DNA from: Nitrososphaerota archaeon
GTDB lineage: Archaea > Thermoproteota > Nitrososphaeria > Nitrososphaerales > UBA183
Assembly: GCA_027886865.1 (NCBI GenBank)
Contig: JAPCJR010000015.1
Span: 1 to 50,567, forward strand
Length of the DNA: 50,567 nucleotides
Direction of reading: 5' to 3'
Shown in pieces: positions 15,472 to 24,078 of the stretch. The position numbers were made by a program, and so were the translations under genes. Below the pieces are notes generated by a model. It was not told the origin of the DNA and made no database searches. It was given only the letters and a program-made list of their open reading frames with translations. How positions within the stretch are numbered: the stretch's first letter is position 1; every line of letters starts with the position of its first letter.

Positions 15472-16416
15472 GTGACTCTACCGAAGAAGATCGCATGTGT
15501 CGGTTCAGGCACCATAGGCTCAAGCTGGGCGCTCCTCTACGCCATGAAGGGCTACGACGTGATCAGCTACGACGTCAAGGATGAGGTAATCGCCAACTCG
15601 ACCGCGCTGATCAAGAACATGGTAGGCACGCTGGTGGAGAACGGCATCATGAAGAAGAGCCATGTGAAGCCGACCCTTGGGAGGATTCACACCACTACCA
15701 GGCTTGAGGACATAGCCGGCTGCGAGTACGTCCAGGAGTCGGCTGTGGAGCGGCTCGACGTCAAGATTGAACTACTTGGAAGGCTCGAGAGAATCGTTGG
15801 AAAGGACGTCATAATCGCCAGCAGCACGTCAGGACTCTCCGTCACTACGATGCAAAAGAGCATGAAGCACCCTGAGCGGGCGGTGATTGCCCACCCATTC
15901 AACCCGCCGCACTTGGTCCCGCTCGTTGAGATAGTCAGGGGGGAGAAGACGTCCCCTGCAACCGTCTCGACAGTCTACCGGTTGATGGAGTCACTGGACA
16001 AGGTCCCCGTACGCATCAACAAGCAGCTGCCCGGGTTCGCCGCGAACCGACTTCAGACCGCCGTGTTCCGCGAGTCGATTGCCATGCTCGCGGACGGCGT
16101 GGTCGATGCCGACGGCCTCGAGAAAATCATGAGCGCCGGAATCGGTCTCCGCTGGGCGTTCATGGGCCCCATCGTCACAGCCAACCTCGCCGGCGGCGCC
16201 GGCGGCATGGAATACTACCTCGAGCACTTCGGCCCTATGATAGAGTCAATCTGCGAGACACTGAGCACTTGGACAGCTGTCCCCGAGTCAGTCAAGGAGA
16301 AGACCAAGCGACAGACCAAGGAGTTGAATCTGATCAAAACCAAGTCATATGCTGAACTAGTGAAGTGGAGGGACGAGAACCTCATCGCCGTCCTGAAGGA
16401 CCGCGGATACCTTTAA
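15472..16416 (+). CDS. 3-hydroxyacyl-CoA dehydrogenase family protein (lambda-crystallin/L-gulonate 3-dehydrogenase-like)
   Basis: A 314-aa NAD-dependent dehydrogenase. The Rossmann motif VGSGTIGSS (11-19) is followed by an acidic residue after strand 2 (D36). The catalytic-region motif AHPFNPPHLVPLVEIV (H140 region) and the SSTSGLSV block are typical of the 3HCDH family. One 3HCDH N-domain and one short C-domain give a length of about 315, matching lambda-crystallin, L-gulonate 3-dehydrogenase and carnitine dehydrogenase-like members rather than fused fatty-acid oxidation enzymes. The GTG start is chosen because the nearby ATG at 15462 is out of frame; a GCTTATC box at 15434 fits it. Substrate is uncertain. 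Confidence 0.88.
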   Translation: MTLPKKIACVGSGTIGSSWALLYAMKGYDVISYDVKDEVIANSTALIKNMVGTLVENGIMKKSHVKPTLGRIHTTTRLEDIAGCEYVQESAVERLDVKIELLGRLERIVGKDVIIASSTSGLSVTTMQKSMKHPERAVIAHPFNPPHLVPLVEIVRGEKTSPATVSTVYRLMESLDKVPVRINKQLPGFAANRLQTAVFRESIAMLADGVVDADGLEKIMSAGIGLRWAFMGPIVTANLAGGAGGMEYYLEHFGPMIESICETLSTWTAVPESVKEKTKRQTKELNLIKTKSYAELVKWRDENLIAVLKDRGYL

Positions 16417-16428
16417 CGTAGCTTCCGG

Positions 16429-17640
16429 TCAGATTTCGGGCTGAGCATAGCGGTGGTTCGACACAGTCCTACCTCGCGTCCTTCCTGTGACCATCAGCAA
16501 TACGGTCGCGACTCCAATTCCCACGGCCAGTGCGTACAGGAGAGGCAGCCCCGAACTGAAGAACAGGTTGTCGCCGCCTGAACTCGTGCTGGAAGTGCCT
16601 GAGATTCCGCTGGAGGTCGAAGAGATTGTCGTTCTCTCACATGCACCCCCGACGACTTCTCCAGATTGTGCTGGGCAAGCCGCAAGGGCATCATACATCA
16701 CCTGCGCTGTCGAGTCGTTCCTTCCGAGGCTGCCAAGGCCAAGCAGCGACTCGGTGGTCGAGAGCAGTGAATAGTGCGAATACGGGACCGCTGACTTGTA
16801 ACCACGGGTAGCGAAGGGCGAAACGACGATGCAGGGCACCTGTCCACCGTGCGCGTTCCCGAAACCAGCGTTGGTCGAGCCCTCGTCGTAGACGACGAAC
16901 AACACTGTGGAGTTGAAATCCTGAGAACCTTCGATGCGGGTGACGACCATGGAAAGCCAGGCGTCAGCCGTCGAGATGCTGCAACTGTGCCCGTCATCAC
17001 AATTGTTCGGGGTCACAAAAGAATAGTTCGGGAAGGAGCTAGAATTAAGGTCGGTCCAGAACTGGGCGAAGGAGACCACGTGCGAGTCACAGTAGGAGGA
17101 CGTCTGCCCCGAGCCGTTGTTCCCCGTGATGCTCGAGAAGTAGACGAAGGGGTCATGCTTCGGTTGGTACAGGCCGTCGGGACTGACAACTTGAGAGCAG
17201 TTGGTCGGCATCGACTCCGCGTACTCCTTCCACGTGAGGCCGCTGCCCTGCAGGAGACTGACTATACTGGAAGAGTTAGTGCTGCACTGGCTCGGCAGGC
17301 AGTCGCTCGAGACGTAGGTGGTGCCAGACACCATTGCGAGGTAGTTCGGAAGCGAAGGATGAGAGACTGCGTAATATGAGGTGAGCAGCGTATAGTTAGC
17401 GGCCAGCGCGTTCTGGTAGGGCGCTGACGGGTTTCCGATGACCTGGGAGTACTCCTCATTCTCCATCACTATCGTAATCACGTGGTGCACTGACGCTGGA
17501 ATCGCCGGCTGATTCGTATCCAAGGGGTCGATCGCTGCAAGCGTCTGGTCGCCGAGGCGCGCGGTAACGGCTGGTATGGTACCGAGCAGCATCACCAATG
17601 AAAGAGCGACTCCAAGGGCGACTCGGCTGCGACGGCTCAA
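16429..17640 (-). CDS. secreted phosphoesterase (PF04185, acid phosphatase/phospholipase C type), membrane anchored
   Basis: A 403-aa exported hydrolase of the alkaline-phosphatase-like superfamily. It has an N-terminal signal/anchor (about 8-28), a catalytic domain beginning with VHHVITIVMENEEYSQVIGNP (the family's metal-binding Glu-Asn start), YYAVSHPSLPNYLAMVSGTTY, a central FVTPNNCDDGHSCSI and FVVYDEGSTNAGFG. The domain is followed by a Ser/Thr/Gly linker (about 340-362) and a C-terminal membrane helix (about 364-386), then a basic tail, a common archaeal surface-anchoring layout. Many Cys pairs and N-glycosylation sequons fit an extracellular location. It converges with the dehydrogenase gene, 12 nt apart. 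Confidence 0.85.
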   Translation of the reverse strand: MSRRSRVALGVALSLVMLLGTIPAVTARLGDQTLAAIDPLDTNQPAIPASVHHVITIVMENEEYSQVIGNPSAPYQNALAANYTLLTSYYAVSHPSLPNYLAMVSGTTYVSSDCLPSQCSTNSSSIVSLLQGSGLTWKEYAESMPTNCSQVVSPDGLYQPKHDPFVYFSSITGNNGSGQTSSYCDSHVVSFAQFWTDLNSSSFPNYSFVTPNNCDDGHSCSISTADAWLSMVVTRIEGSQDFNSTVLFVVYDEGSTNAGFGNAHGGQVPCIVVSPFATRGYKSAVPYSHYSLLSTTESLLGLGSLGRNDSTAQVMYDALAACPAQSGEVVGGACERTTISSTSSGISGTSSTSSGGDNLFFSSGLPLLYALAVGIGVATVLLMVTGRTRGRTVSNHRYAQPEI

Positions 17641-17773
17641 CTCGCGCCCATGGGCGGCGGTTACGTATCAAGTCTTGCGGGGACCATCAGGCTCCCCACG
17701 GGTTTTCTTCAAACGACCGATCTGCTCAGACTCAGCGGGCAGTCATAAATAGGAGCAAGATTGGAAAACGCCG

Positions 17774-19504
17774 ATGCCGGTCCCGGTCTATCTCGACCTC
17801 GCGATACTGTCGACCACGAATATCCTTCTCTCTGTCATAGCGTTCGAGATTCCTGGCAGAGAGCCGCGCATCAGGGTTGAACGTGAGGCGTACGAGCGGG
17901 TCCCGCCCGGCTCCGTGTGGAGGGTGGTGGGAATAGCGATCGCTTCGGTGGTGTTCGGCCTCCTCCTCATCCTGGGAGAGGTGCCCTTCCTCTATCAGTT
18001 CCTGTTCGATTTCGTGTTCGTCGGCCTAGTCGCGTCATTCCTGAGGTTGAGAGAGGTCGACTCCCCCAGGAGGACGGCCTCCATACTGGTCGTGCTCTTC
18101 CTGCTCACCGGAATCGGGGCTGGAGCTTACTACGGGGTCTATGCGCAGGTCAACAACTCCATCTACTTCAACTCGCTGCTGACGTTCCAGCCAGGGAGCA
18201 CCCTCTTCAGCAATTCGACGCTGCAGATAGACAAGCTGCCCCTGGTATCTGAGGACTACGCGATGTCCATAGCATCTTCTCATCTCAGCGACTACGGAGG
18301 AAGCGTCCAACTGGTAGATGACGAGCAAATAATCAGTGGCGCGCAACCTTACTGGATCTTCACGGTCGCACCCACCAACACGTTCGCCGAGAACAATGAG
18401 CTTGGTTTCATACTGGTCAACGCCGTCAACGGCAGCTATTATGAGGTCAAGTCCCAGAACACCGTCGGCCCTGGGCTGTTCCTATTCAATGAAATCGACC
18501 TCCATTCCTACCTCGGCGACACTAGCATCGTGGTCGGGAACCATTACCCGACTCCACCCTCGCAGAACTTCTCCACGATCTACTATGTGTTCACCCAGAG
18601 CCAGGTCCGGCTTGACGGAGTCACCGCTTTCAACGGCGGGGTGATATACGGCGCGGACGGCTCGCCCGTCGCTCAGTACAGCGGGTTGAACTCTCCGTCA
18701 TATGTCAATCAACCGTGGGACAAGTTCCTGGTCGCGAACCTTGCAAGCCAGTGGGGCTCCACCAGAGCGGCGAACAACTCATTCAGCATCTTCGCCGGGG
18801 GGTTCTTCACAATACCAGCCAGCCAGTTCAGGCTTGCGCTCAGCAGCGACGAGGAGCTCATCCCCTACAAGAACGGGACGGCCCTCATGCTCTTCATGAG
18901 CCCCGCGAACGCGCCAAACTCGCTCGCCGGAGTGATACTCGCGTACAGGGACCAGTTCACATTCTATAACATGCAGGGGATGAACCTCATCTCCCCAGAC
19001 TACGCGGAGGCCACCGTCCAGTCGAAGCTGCCCGCCCTCAGCAATGGCCAGCTCTTCGCGGCGAACCCGGTCATCTACCCGGAGCAGGGTGGCTTCGTCT
19101 GGATCGTGCCTTACTATTATGACAGTGGGACGGGCATCGTGCAGTTCCAGGGGATTGCCGTCATGGATGCCTCGAACGCTGGTAACCTCGTGATTCAGGC
19201 CGCCCAGGGAAGCATCGCCAACACGAGGGACATTGCCCTCGCGGGCCTGCTCGGCGGTGTCACGGGGAACCAGACGCAGAACACGCAGACCGAGGTGAAC
19301 GGAACGGTACAGTCATTCGTCACTTACGTGCAGAGCGGGAACACATACGCGTCGATCGAGTTGAACGGCACGTACTACTACGCGACCGCCAACAGCCTCC
19401 CGTTCGCCCAGTGGGTCCAAGCGCTGCAGCTGAAGACGGGAGACTCGATACAGATACAGGTGCAGGGACAAGAGATAACCGGTCTCACGGTCGTCACTCA
19501 ATAG
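17774..19504 (+). CDS. large membrane protein with N-terminal 4-TM region and extracellular domain
   Basis: A 576-aa protein of unknown function. The first 125 residues contain about four membrane helices (about 8-24, 49-67, 70-89, 103-123) with a charged cytoplasmic loop near 28-45. The remaining 450 residues are rich in Asn, Ser, Tyr and Gly with many N-x-S/T sequons, typical of an archaeal surface domain. The final 65 residues (VNGTVQSFVTYVQSGNTYASIELNGTYYYATANSL...) look like a small OB-like beta domain. No catalytic motif is apparent. It is divergent from the phosphoesterase gene across 133 bp. I do not recognise a named family. Confidence 0.8.
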   Translation: MPVPVYLDLAILSTTNILLSVIAFEIPGREPRIRVEREAYERVPPGSVWRVVGIAIASVVFGLLLILGEVPFLYQFLFDFVFVGLVASFLRLREVDSPRRTASILVVLFLLTGIGAGAYYGVYAQVNNSIYFNSLLTFQPGSTLFSNSTLQIDKLPLVSEDYAMSIASSHLSDYGGSVQLVDDEQIISGAQPYWIFTVAPTNTFAENNELGFILVNAVNGSYYEVKSQNTVGPGLFLFNEIDLHSYLGDTSIVVGNHYPTPPSQNFSTIYYVFTQSQVRLDGVTAFNGGVIYGADGSPVAQYSGLNSPSYVNQPWDKFLVANLASQWGSTRAANNSFSIFAGGFFTIPASQFRLALSSDEELIPYKNGTALMLFMSPANAPNSLAGVILAYRDQFTFYNMQGMNLISPDYAEATVQSKLPALSNGQLFAANPVIYPEQGGFVWIVPYYYDSGTGIVQFQGIAVMDASNAGNLVIQAAQGSIANTRDIALAGLLGGVTGNQTQNTQTEVNGTVQSFVTYVQSGNTYASIELNGTYYYATANSLPFAQWVQALQLKTGDSIQIQVQGQEITGLTVVTQ

Positions 19505-19584
19505 CGGCCGCGACCCACCGCCTCGGGTCATTTGACGCGCGCCTTCCATCGAACAGCTTCGTCCCAGAGAAGGCCCTGTATCTC

Positions 19585-19593
19585 GCTTAAATA
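19585..19593 (+). promoter_or_regulatory. TATA box of the CBS/zinc-finger gene
   Basis: GCTTAAATA centred 29 nt upstream of ATG 19618, consistent with a leaderless or near-leaderless transcript starting at that ATG. Confidence 0.6.
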
Positions 19594-19617
19594 ACGACGC
19601 CTTGTTTTTTCGATGAA

Positions 19618-20187
19618 ATGCTCGAGGTGAAGGTCGGTGAGATTGCCAAGAAGAACCTGATAACGATCGAGGAAGGAGCGTCCGTTGGGTCTGCAACCAA
19701 AGTGATGGCCGAACGGAACATAGGGAGCATCGTGGTGACCAGCAACAAGCGTCCGGTAGGCATCGTCACTGAACGTGATCTTGTAAGGAAGATCCTCGCG
19801 GGCGGCCGCGACCCGGAGTCCACCAGGGTGAGCGAGATAATGACGCCCCACCCGATTGCCATAGAGGAGGACAAGACCCTGGGGGAAGCGATAGACCTGA
19901 TGAGTCGGAAGAAGATCAGGAGGATGCTCGTGACGAAGGACGGCGAAATAACCGGGATCTTCACCCAGAGAGACATACTGAGCCTCAGCAGAATCTGCCT
20001 GTACTGCGGCAAGGAAATCAGATCCGTTCTCGAGCACGGCAGTGGGGCCGATCGATACATCGAGTGCGAATGTGGGTCCAGATATCATATGAGGTGCGCG
20101 AACAGCGTGGTGCACTGCGTGGACTGCTCAAGGACCATAGTGTCCAATGTCACCTACCCTGAGCCGTCAGAGACGATGAGCGGGTAG
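19618..20187 (+). CDS. CBS-domain pair with C-terminal RING-like zinc finger
   Basis: A 189-aa protein. Residues 1-125 form a tandem CBS (Bateman) module: VGEIAKKNLITIEEGASVGSATKVMAERNIGSIVV, TERDLVRKIL, then VSEIMTPHPIAIEEDKTLGEAIDLMSRKKIRRMLVTKDGEITGIFTQRDIL. Such modules bind adenine nucleotides and regulate partners. The C-terminus holds nine potential zinc ligands: C127, C130, C150, C152, H157, C160, H166, C167 and C170. Their order (CxxC, CxC, H, C, CxxC) recalls a RING or treble-clef finger. The combination suggests an adenylate-responsive regulator that docks onto a protein or nucleic acid. A TATA box lies 29 nt upstream. Confidence 0.85.
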   Translation: MLEVKVGEIAKKNLITIEEGASVGSATKVMAERNIGSIVVTSNKRPVGIVTERDLVRKILAGGRDPESTRVSEIMTPHPIAIEEDKTLGEAIDLMSRKKIRRMLVTKDGEITGIFTQRDILSLSRICLYCGKEIRSVLEHGSGADRYIECECGSRYHMRCANSVVHCVDCSRTIVSNVTYPEPSETMSG

Positions 20188-20202
20188 CGCGCCTCCGCAC
20201 TG

Positions 20203-20217
20203 ACTATAATTTATAGT
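20203..20217 (+). promoter_or_regulatory. palindromic TATA box of hflX
   Basis: ACTATAA, a central T and TTATAGT form a perfect palindrome about 27 nt upstream of the HflX ATG. Being symmetric, it could direct either strand, but only the HflX side has a start codon at the proper distance. Confidence 0.6.
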
Positions 20218-20237
20218 GGGAAGAGCAGGTCGTTTCG

Positions 20238-21371
20238 ATGGACAAGGCCACCGTCGTCTCCTACCCGGACGATTTTGCGGTACAGGAGGTACTGGAACTG
20301 GCAAAAGCCGCGGGCTATACAGTAGTGGACTTGTTGACGCAGAAGCAGGTACTGAAATCGGATTACGGGGTAGGGGTGGGCAAGGCGGAAGAGCTCAGAG
20401 CCATTATCAGCAAGAACGGCTCAAAGACGCTGATAATCGACGAATCGCTCACATCCTCCCAGGCTTACAAACTCGCGACGGTGACGCGCGCTGAGATCGT
20501 CGACAGGGAGAGGCTCGTCCTGAATATCTTTCTCCGGAGGGCGAAGACGACAGAGGCGAAGCTCCAGGTCCAGCTTGCCGAACTGCGCTACGAGATGCCG
20601 CGCGCCAGGGATGAGGTCCGGTTCTCGGTAGCCGGTGAACGGGCCGGGTTCATGGGCATGGGAGAAGCGGCGGTGGACGTCAAGTTCAGGGCGCTGAAAC
20701 GCCGGATGACTTTCATCAAGGAGAAGTTAGTAAGGGCGCAGTCCGCTCGGACGCTCCACAGGGTCGAACGGAGGAAGCTCGGGATGCCTCTGGTCTCCAT
20801 GGCCGGTTACACGAGCAGCGGCAAGACCACGCTCTTCAACAAGCTCGCTTTAGAGTCGAAGGAGGAGTCTCCCAGCCTCTTCACTACGCTCACCACCACG
20901 ACGCGAGCGGTAAGCTTCGGGGAGGTGAAGAAGAAGGTCATGCTTTCTGACACCGTGGGTTTCATTTCGAGGCTTCCTGCATACATGGTGGAGTCGTTCA
21001 AATCCACGCTCGAGGAACTGACCTACGCCGACTTGGTGCTGCTCCTTCTGGATGCCAGCGAGAGCGAAGAGAGCATAAGGATAAAGCTGACGAGCTGTCA
21101 GGAGACGCTCGACCAGCTCAAGGTGGACCCTGCCAAGGTGCTCCTGGTGCTGAACAAGATCGACCTGCTCAAGGATCACGATGCGAGGCAGATCGAGACG
21201 AACCCGCTGTTCAGCGGGTTTTCCGTGCTCAAGATTTCTGCCGTGAGGGGAGATGGGATGCACCTGCTCAGGACTCGCATAATCCAGAAGGCGTACCCGA
21301 AAGAAGGGCTCCATCCGGCTCCCGCAAGAAAGTCGTCGCATCTCAGAACCAACGCTGGTCGAGCGCCCTAA
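20238..21371 (+). CDS. hflX: HflX-type ribosome-associated GTPase
   Basis: A 377-aa GTPase. The N-terminal HflX domain (about 1-110) is followed by the coiled linker with the family pattern GxGExxxxxxxR-like, here GERAGFMGMGEAAVDVKFRALKRRMTFIKEKL, and a G domain: G1 GYTSSGKTT (190-198), G3 DTVGFI (238-243) and G4 NKID (286-289). Known HflX proteins bind the large ribosomal subunit and rescue or split stalled ribosomes. The P-loop has SSGKTT where most HflX proteins have NAGKST, still a valid Walker A. Length is typical for archaeal HflX. The start is supported by a palindromic TATA box 27 nt upstream. It converges with the MFS gene over a nested hairpin. Confidence 0.93.
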   Translation: MDKATVVSYPDDFAVQEVLELAKAAGYTVVDLLTQKQVLKSDYGVGVGKAEELRAIISKNGSKTLIIDESLTSSQAYKLATVTRAEIVDRERLVLNIFLRRAKTTEAKLQVQLAELRYEMPRARDEVRFSVAGERAGFMGMGEAAVDVKFRALKRRMTFIKEKLVRAQSARTLHRVERRKLGMPLVSMAGYTSSGKTTLFNKLALESKEESPSLFTTLTTTTRAVSFGEVKKKVMLSDTVGFISRLPAYMVESFKSTLEELTYADLVLLLLDASESEESIRIKLTSCQETLDQLKVDPAKVLLVLNKIDLLKDHDARQIETNPLFSGFSVLKISAVRGDGMHLLRTRIIQKAYPKEGLHPAPARKSSHLRTNAGRAP

Positions 21372-21373
21372 AC

Positions 21374-21417
21374 GCGCCGCGCAGACACGTTGTCCGTGTC
21401 AGGATGCATCGCGGCGC
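21374..21417. terminator. nested inverted repeat between convergent hflX and MFS genes
   Basis: Outer stem GCGCCGCG (21374-21381) with CGCGGCGC (21410-21417), and an inner stem GACACG (21384-21389) with CGTGTC (21395-21400). It follows the hflX stop by two bases and includes the MFS stop codon. The position suggests a bidirectional 3'-end hairpin, although archaeal termination usually needs T-tracts, which are missing. Confidence 0.5.
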
Positions 21418-22619
21418 CGGAATAACAAGAGCATGATTGGCAGTGCTATGACGAAGCCGACCGGCGAGACCAGGAAAGGAATCGAAAGTGAACCGCCCGA
21501 GATAAGTCCGGCCACGACCGGACCAAGAGCGACCCCGACGCCTATCGTTGACTCGAAGACCCCCGCACCGCTCCCCTTCTTGTTAGACTCCGCACGCGAA
21601 ATCAGTTCTACTTGGCTTATCATGACAGTGAACGAACTCGCCAGCGCTACTATGGCGAAGGCGACCGCGCCGACTATCCAAGCGCTATCGTTGAGCAGGG
21701 GCAGCGACCCTGCCGCCGCTGACACGACAACAGAGATTATGAGAGTCCTCTTGGTGTTCTCCCTTTTCAAGAAGAATCCTCTGAAATCGTCCCGGGTCGT
21801 GAAGGAGAATACGCCAGCCCGGGCCGCGTAGAAAGAGAATCCAATCACTCCTATCACGAGATAGGAAATGCCTCTGGACTCCGCCAAGGGCGGGTAGAAA
21901 GTGAATAGCACGCCACGTATTGCCGATTGAAAGACCATCGCGACCACAAATATCCAAATCGAGGTGCCGTCGGCGCTCTTCGGCTTGACCGCGCTCGTCT
22001 TCGGACTGGAATCGGGGACCAGTTTTGAGACAGCGACCTTGTCGTCCCGCAAGAACATCGCGCTGACGACCGTCGCAAGGACCATCATGAGAGCCGTGGC
22101 GAAGAAGATGTATCTGATCTCAGTGAGGAGGATAATCAGAGCCACTCCCAGCAGAGGTCCTAGGGCGCCGGCCGTTGACCAGACGGTGTTGTAGATGCTG
22201 AGCGACTTGCTGCTCTCCCTTGACACGTCTTCGCTCACTTCCGCGTCTATGATCGGCCACAATATCGCCCAAGCCACGCCTTCCAGCACTCTGAGGGCGA
22301 TGAGCTGGATGGGCGAGCCGATGAAGGCATAGACGAAAGAGCAAGCCGCCAGCATAGCCAGCGATATGACCATGAAGTCCTTCCTCCTTCTCACCTGGTC
22401 GGAGTATCTTCCGATGACGACGGGAACGAAGCTATAGGATGCGTACGAGACGCCCCCCACGAGCCCTAGCTCGAACACGTTGGCGCCGAGCTGATATGCG
22501 AACAGGGGGAGGTAGAGCACAAATATCGCAGTGACGACGTCTCCAAAAAAGGTGGAGAACAGGAGAACCGAGAAGTTCGACCTCAATGTTTTCGGGTTGA
22601 ACGCACGGGACAGCGTCAC
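21399..22619 (-). CDS. major facilitator superfamily transporter
   Basis: A 406-aa integral membrane carrier with about 12 helices in two halves. The loop after helix 2 reads GRYSDQVRRRKDFMV, the MFS signature (GxxxDxxxRRxxxxx). A cytoplasmic basic loop around 190-215 divides the halves. Helices show many Gly/Ala/Ser residues. It resembles multidrug or sugar efflux carriers, but no substrate can be assigned. Start GTG 22619 gives an amphipathic N-terminus ahead of helix 1. It is divergent from the DUF1286-like gene. Confidence 0.88.
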   Translation of the reverse strand: MTLSRAFNPKTLRSNFSVLLFSTFFGDVVTAIFVLYLPLFAYQLGANVFELGLVGGVSYASYSFVPVVIGRYSDQVRRRKDFMVISLAMLAACSFVYAFIGSPIQLIALRVLEGVAWAILWPIIDAEVSEDVSRESSKSLSIYNTVWSTAGALGPLLGVALIILLTEIRYIFFATALMMVLATVVSAMFLRDDKVAVSKLVPDSSPKTSAVKPKSADGTSIWIFVVAMVFQSAIRGVLFTFYPPLAESRGISYLVIGVIGFSFYAARAGVFSFTTRDDFRGFFLKRENTKRTLIISVVVSAAAGSLPLLNDSAWIVGAVAFAIVALASSFTVMISQVELISRAESNKKGSGAGVFESTIGVGVALGPVVAGLISGGSLSIPFLVSPVGFVIALPIMLLLFRRRDAS

Positions 22620-22764
22620 CGGTAAATCAGTCTTGAGGGTTCAAGTCGAGAAGACCGGGGAAAGTCAGCACCATGGACAGGAAAATCTCTTGTGAGACAT
22701 CGCCTCCCCTGCTCGACCGAGGTGGCCGTTCAATAACTTCGATGTCTTGGAGGGTCGTGAGATA

Positions 22765-23262
22765 ATGAAGGAGCTGACTCATTACATATTCTCCTTCGGA
22801 GCTTCGTTCTATGCGCTCTCGGCGCTGGGTCAGCTCTCCTGGTATTCGATCGCCGTCGCTCTCTGGCTGTCTTTGTCGGTGAACTATGTCATCGACGCTC
22901 TGGGGCACTCGATGGTCGGGATCCCTTCGCGGACAAGGCTGACCCATTCGATATTCACGGCTCCGGTGTGGGGCGGCCTCATCTCCTCCACATCGGTCTT
23001 TGTCTTCTCGCAAGCCACTTATTCGAGCCCGCCAATCGCCGTCCTCGGGTTCTGGACGGCCGCGGGAGCCTTGATAGCGATGGGACACCTGCTCCTCGAC
23101 AGCATGACGCAGGCCGGCGTGTACTACTGGAGAAACCGGATCGCTCTGTCGCATTTCAAATACGACAACCCGGTGCTAAACGCAGGATTCATCTTGATTG
23201 GGCTGGGGCTCCTGTCATTGGCACTCGTACAATCAGCTCCGATGTCGCAGATGCTCCAATAA
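22765..23262 (+). CDS. DUF1286-like (YdjM-type) membrane protein
   Basis: A 165-aa protein with four or five hydrophobic segments and conserved polar residues in a pattern of archaeal DUF1286: an early TH (MKELTHYIFSFG), NYVIDALGH with D and H, RTRLTHS, GHLLLDSMTQAGVYYW. These spaced H/D residues recall the membrane-bound YdjM-like metal-dependent hydrolase family. ATG 22765 is preferred over the TTG at 22747; a purine-rich GGAGGG stretch lies 11 nt before it. Enzyme activity is only inferred from the family. The following HExxH protein begins 34 nt downstream and may be co-transcribed. Confidence 0.75.
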   Translation: MKELTHYIFSFGASFYALSALGQLSWYSIAVALWLSLSVNYVIDALGHSMVGIPSRTRLTHSIFTAPVWGGLISSTSVFVFSQATYSSPPIAVLGFWTAAGALIAMGHLLLDSMTQAGVYYWRNRIALSHFKYDNPVLNAGFILIGLGLLSLALVQSAPMSQMLQ

Positions 23263-23296
23263 CCTTATCTCTCGTCGCAAGTTTCGCGGTTCGCGC

Positions 23297-23785
23297 TTGA
23301 AAAATGCGAAGCTGAAGGTGGAGATAGACCGCGACGCGCCGGTGAAGCTCCATCCGTTCACCGACTACTTCAAGGGCTTCGAGGATGTCAAGGCGGTCAG
23401 GTCAATATTCGGCCGGAAGACGGCCGAGGTCCTGAAGAACCTCAAGGTGGAGTTCTTCTCGGCCAAGTTCGGATACATGAGCGTCAGTGACGAAGACGGA
23501 CACCTACTGGTAAGCGCTCATCACCTGAAGAACAGCGAGATGAAGATACTGTACCTCGACATAGTCCACGAGCTCTTCCATGTCAAGCAGTTCATGGAAG
23601 GGAAACGGCTCTTCCAGGACGAGTTCGAGTACGTGGATAGCCCGATAGAGGTCCCGGCCTACAAATTCACCATCGAGGAGGCGAAGCGGATAGGGATGGG
23701 ACGGGACGAAATCGTCGAGTATCTGAAGGTCGAATGGGTCAGCGAGGAGCAACACATGCGCCTGCTGAAGACCCTCGGAGTCTAG
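23297..23785 (+). CDS. small HExxH metallopeptidase-like protein (active-site motif intact)
   Basis: A 162-aa soluble protein from TTG 23297. It carries HELFH (H91, E92, H95) followed by E118 in the ExxAxxF-like pattern IEVPAYKF, the arrangement used by ImmA/IrrE-type zinc peptidases. The C-terminal IEEAKRIGMGRDEIVEYLKVEWV is conserved in its paralogue at 45977-46519, which has lost the catalytic Glu. The frame is open upstream to 23198, but that part overlaps the previous gene and looks non-coding. Function unknown; a regulatory protease or a metal-binding scaffold are both possible. Confidence 0.75.
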   Translation: MKNAKLKVEIDRDAPVKLHPFTDYFKGFEDVKAVRSIFGRKTAEVLKNLKVEFFSAKFGYMSVSDEDGHLLVSAHHLKNSEMKILYLDIVHELFHVKQFMEGKRLFQDEFEYVDSPIEVPAYKFTIEEAKRIGMGRDEIVEYLKVEWVSEEQHMRLLKTLGV

Positions 23786-23846
23786 GCCCGGCGGCTCAGT
23801 TCTAGCTAGGTGGACGCTGGAGCTAATCTTATTGTATGGCTGAGCA

Positions 23847-24071
23847 TTGGGGTCTGTGATTTTGAGATCCCACAGAGACGCTTACAAGAACGCCATAGAC
23901 AAGGTGCGTTCGGAGCACAGCGGTTCCATCGCCTCCGCACACGATACGATGGAGTGCCCGAGGTGCCGTACGAGGCAGGTCGTGTCGGATGTCCCGGGAA
24001 GGCGCGTCTGCGTCAAGTGCGGTCTCGAGTTCAGGCCGAAGTACCCGACAAGCACAAGGCCACCCTTCTGA
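23847..24071 (+). CDS. zinc-ribbon small protein
   Basis: A protein of about 71-74 aa (TTG 23847 or GTG 23856). A basic helix opens it and is followed by a four-Cys zinc ribbon: CPRC (MECPRCRTR) and CVKCGLEF about 16 residues later. The tail is short and rich in Pro/Thr. Such ribbons often bind nucleic acid or ribosomes. It is followed after 7 nt by a coiled-coil protein and the two probably form an operon. No specific function is assigned. Confidence 0.65.
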   Translation: MGSVILRSHRDAYKNAIDKVRSEHSGSIASAHDTMECPRCRTRQVVSDVPGRRVCVKCGLEFRPKYPTSTRPPF

Positions 24072-24078
24072 GAACGTT

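Noticed and set aside
16849..17379. 176-aa plus-strand ORF within the phosphoesterase
   Set aside because: Antisense to a protein with clear signal peptide and PF04185 motifs; Arg/Val-rich with no domain.
22627..23154. 175-aa minus-strand ORF across the DUF1286-like gene
   Set aside because: Arg/Ser/Gly-rich shadow; the plus frame has conserved membrane segments and H/D residues.
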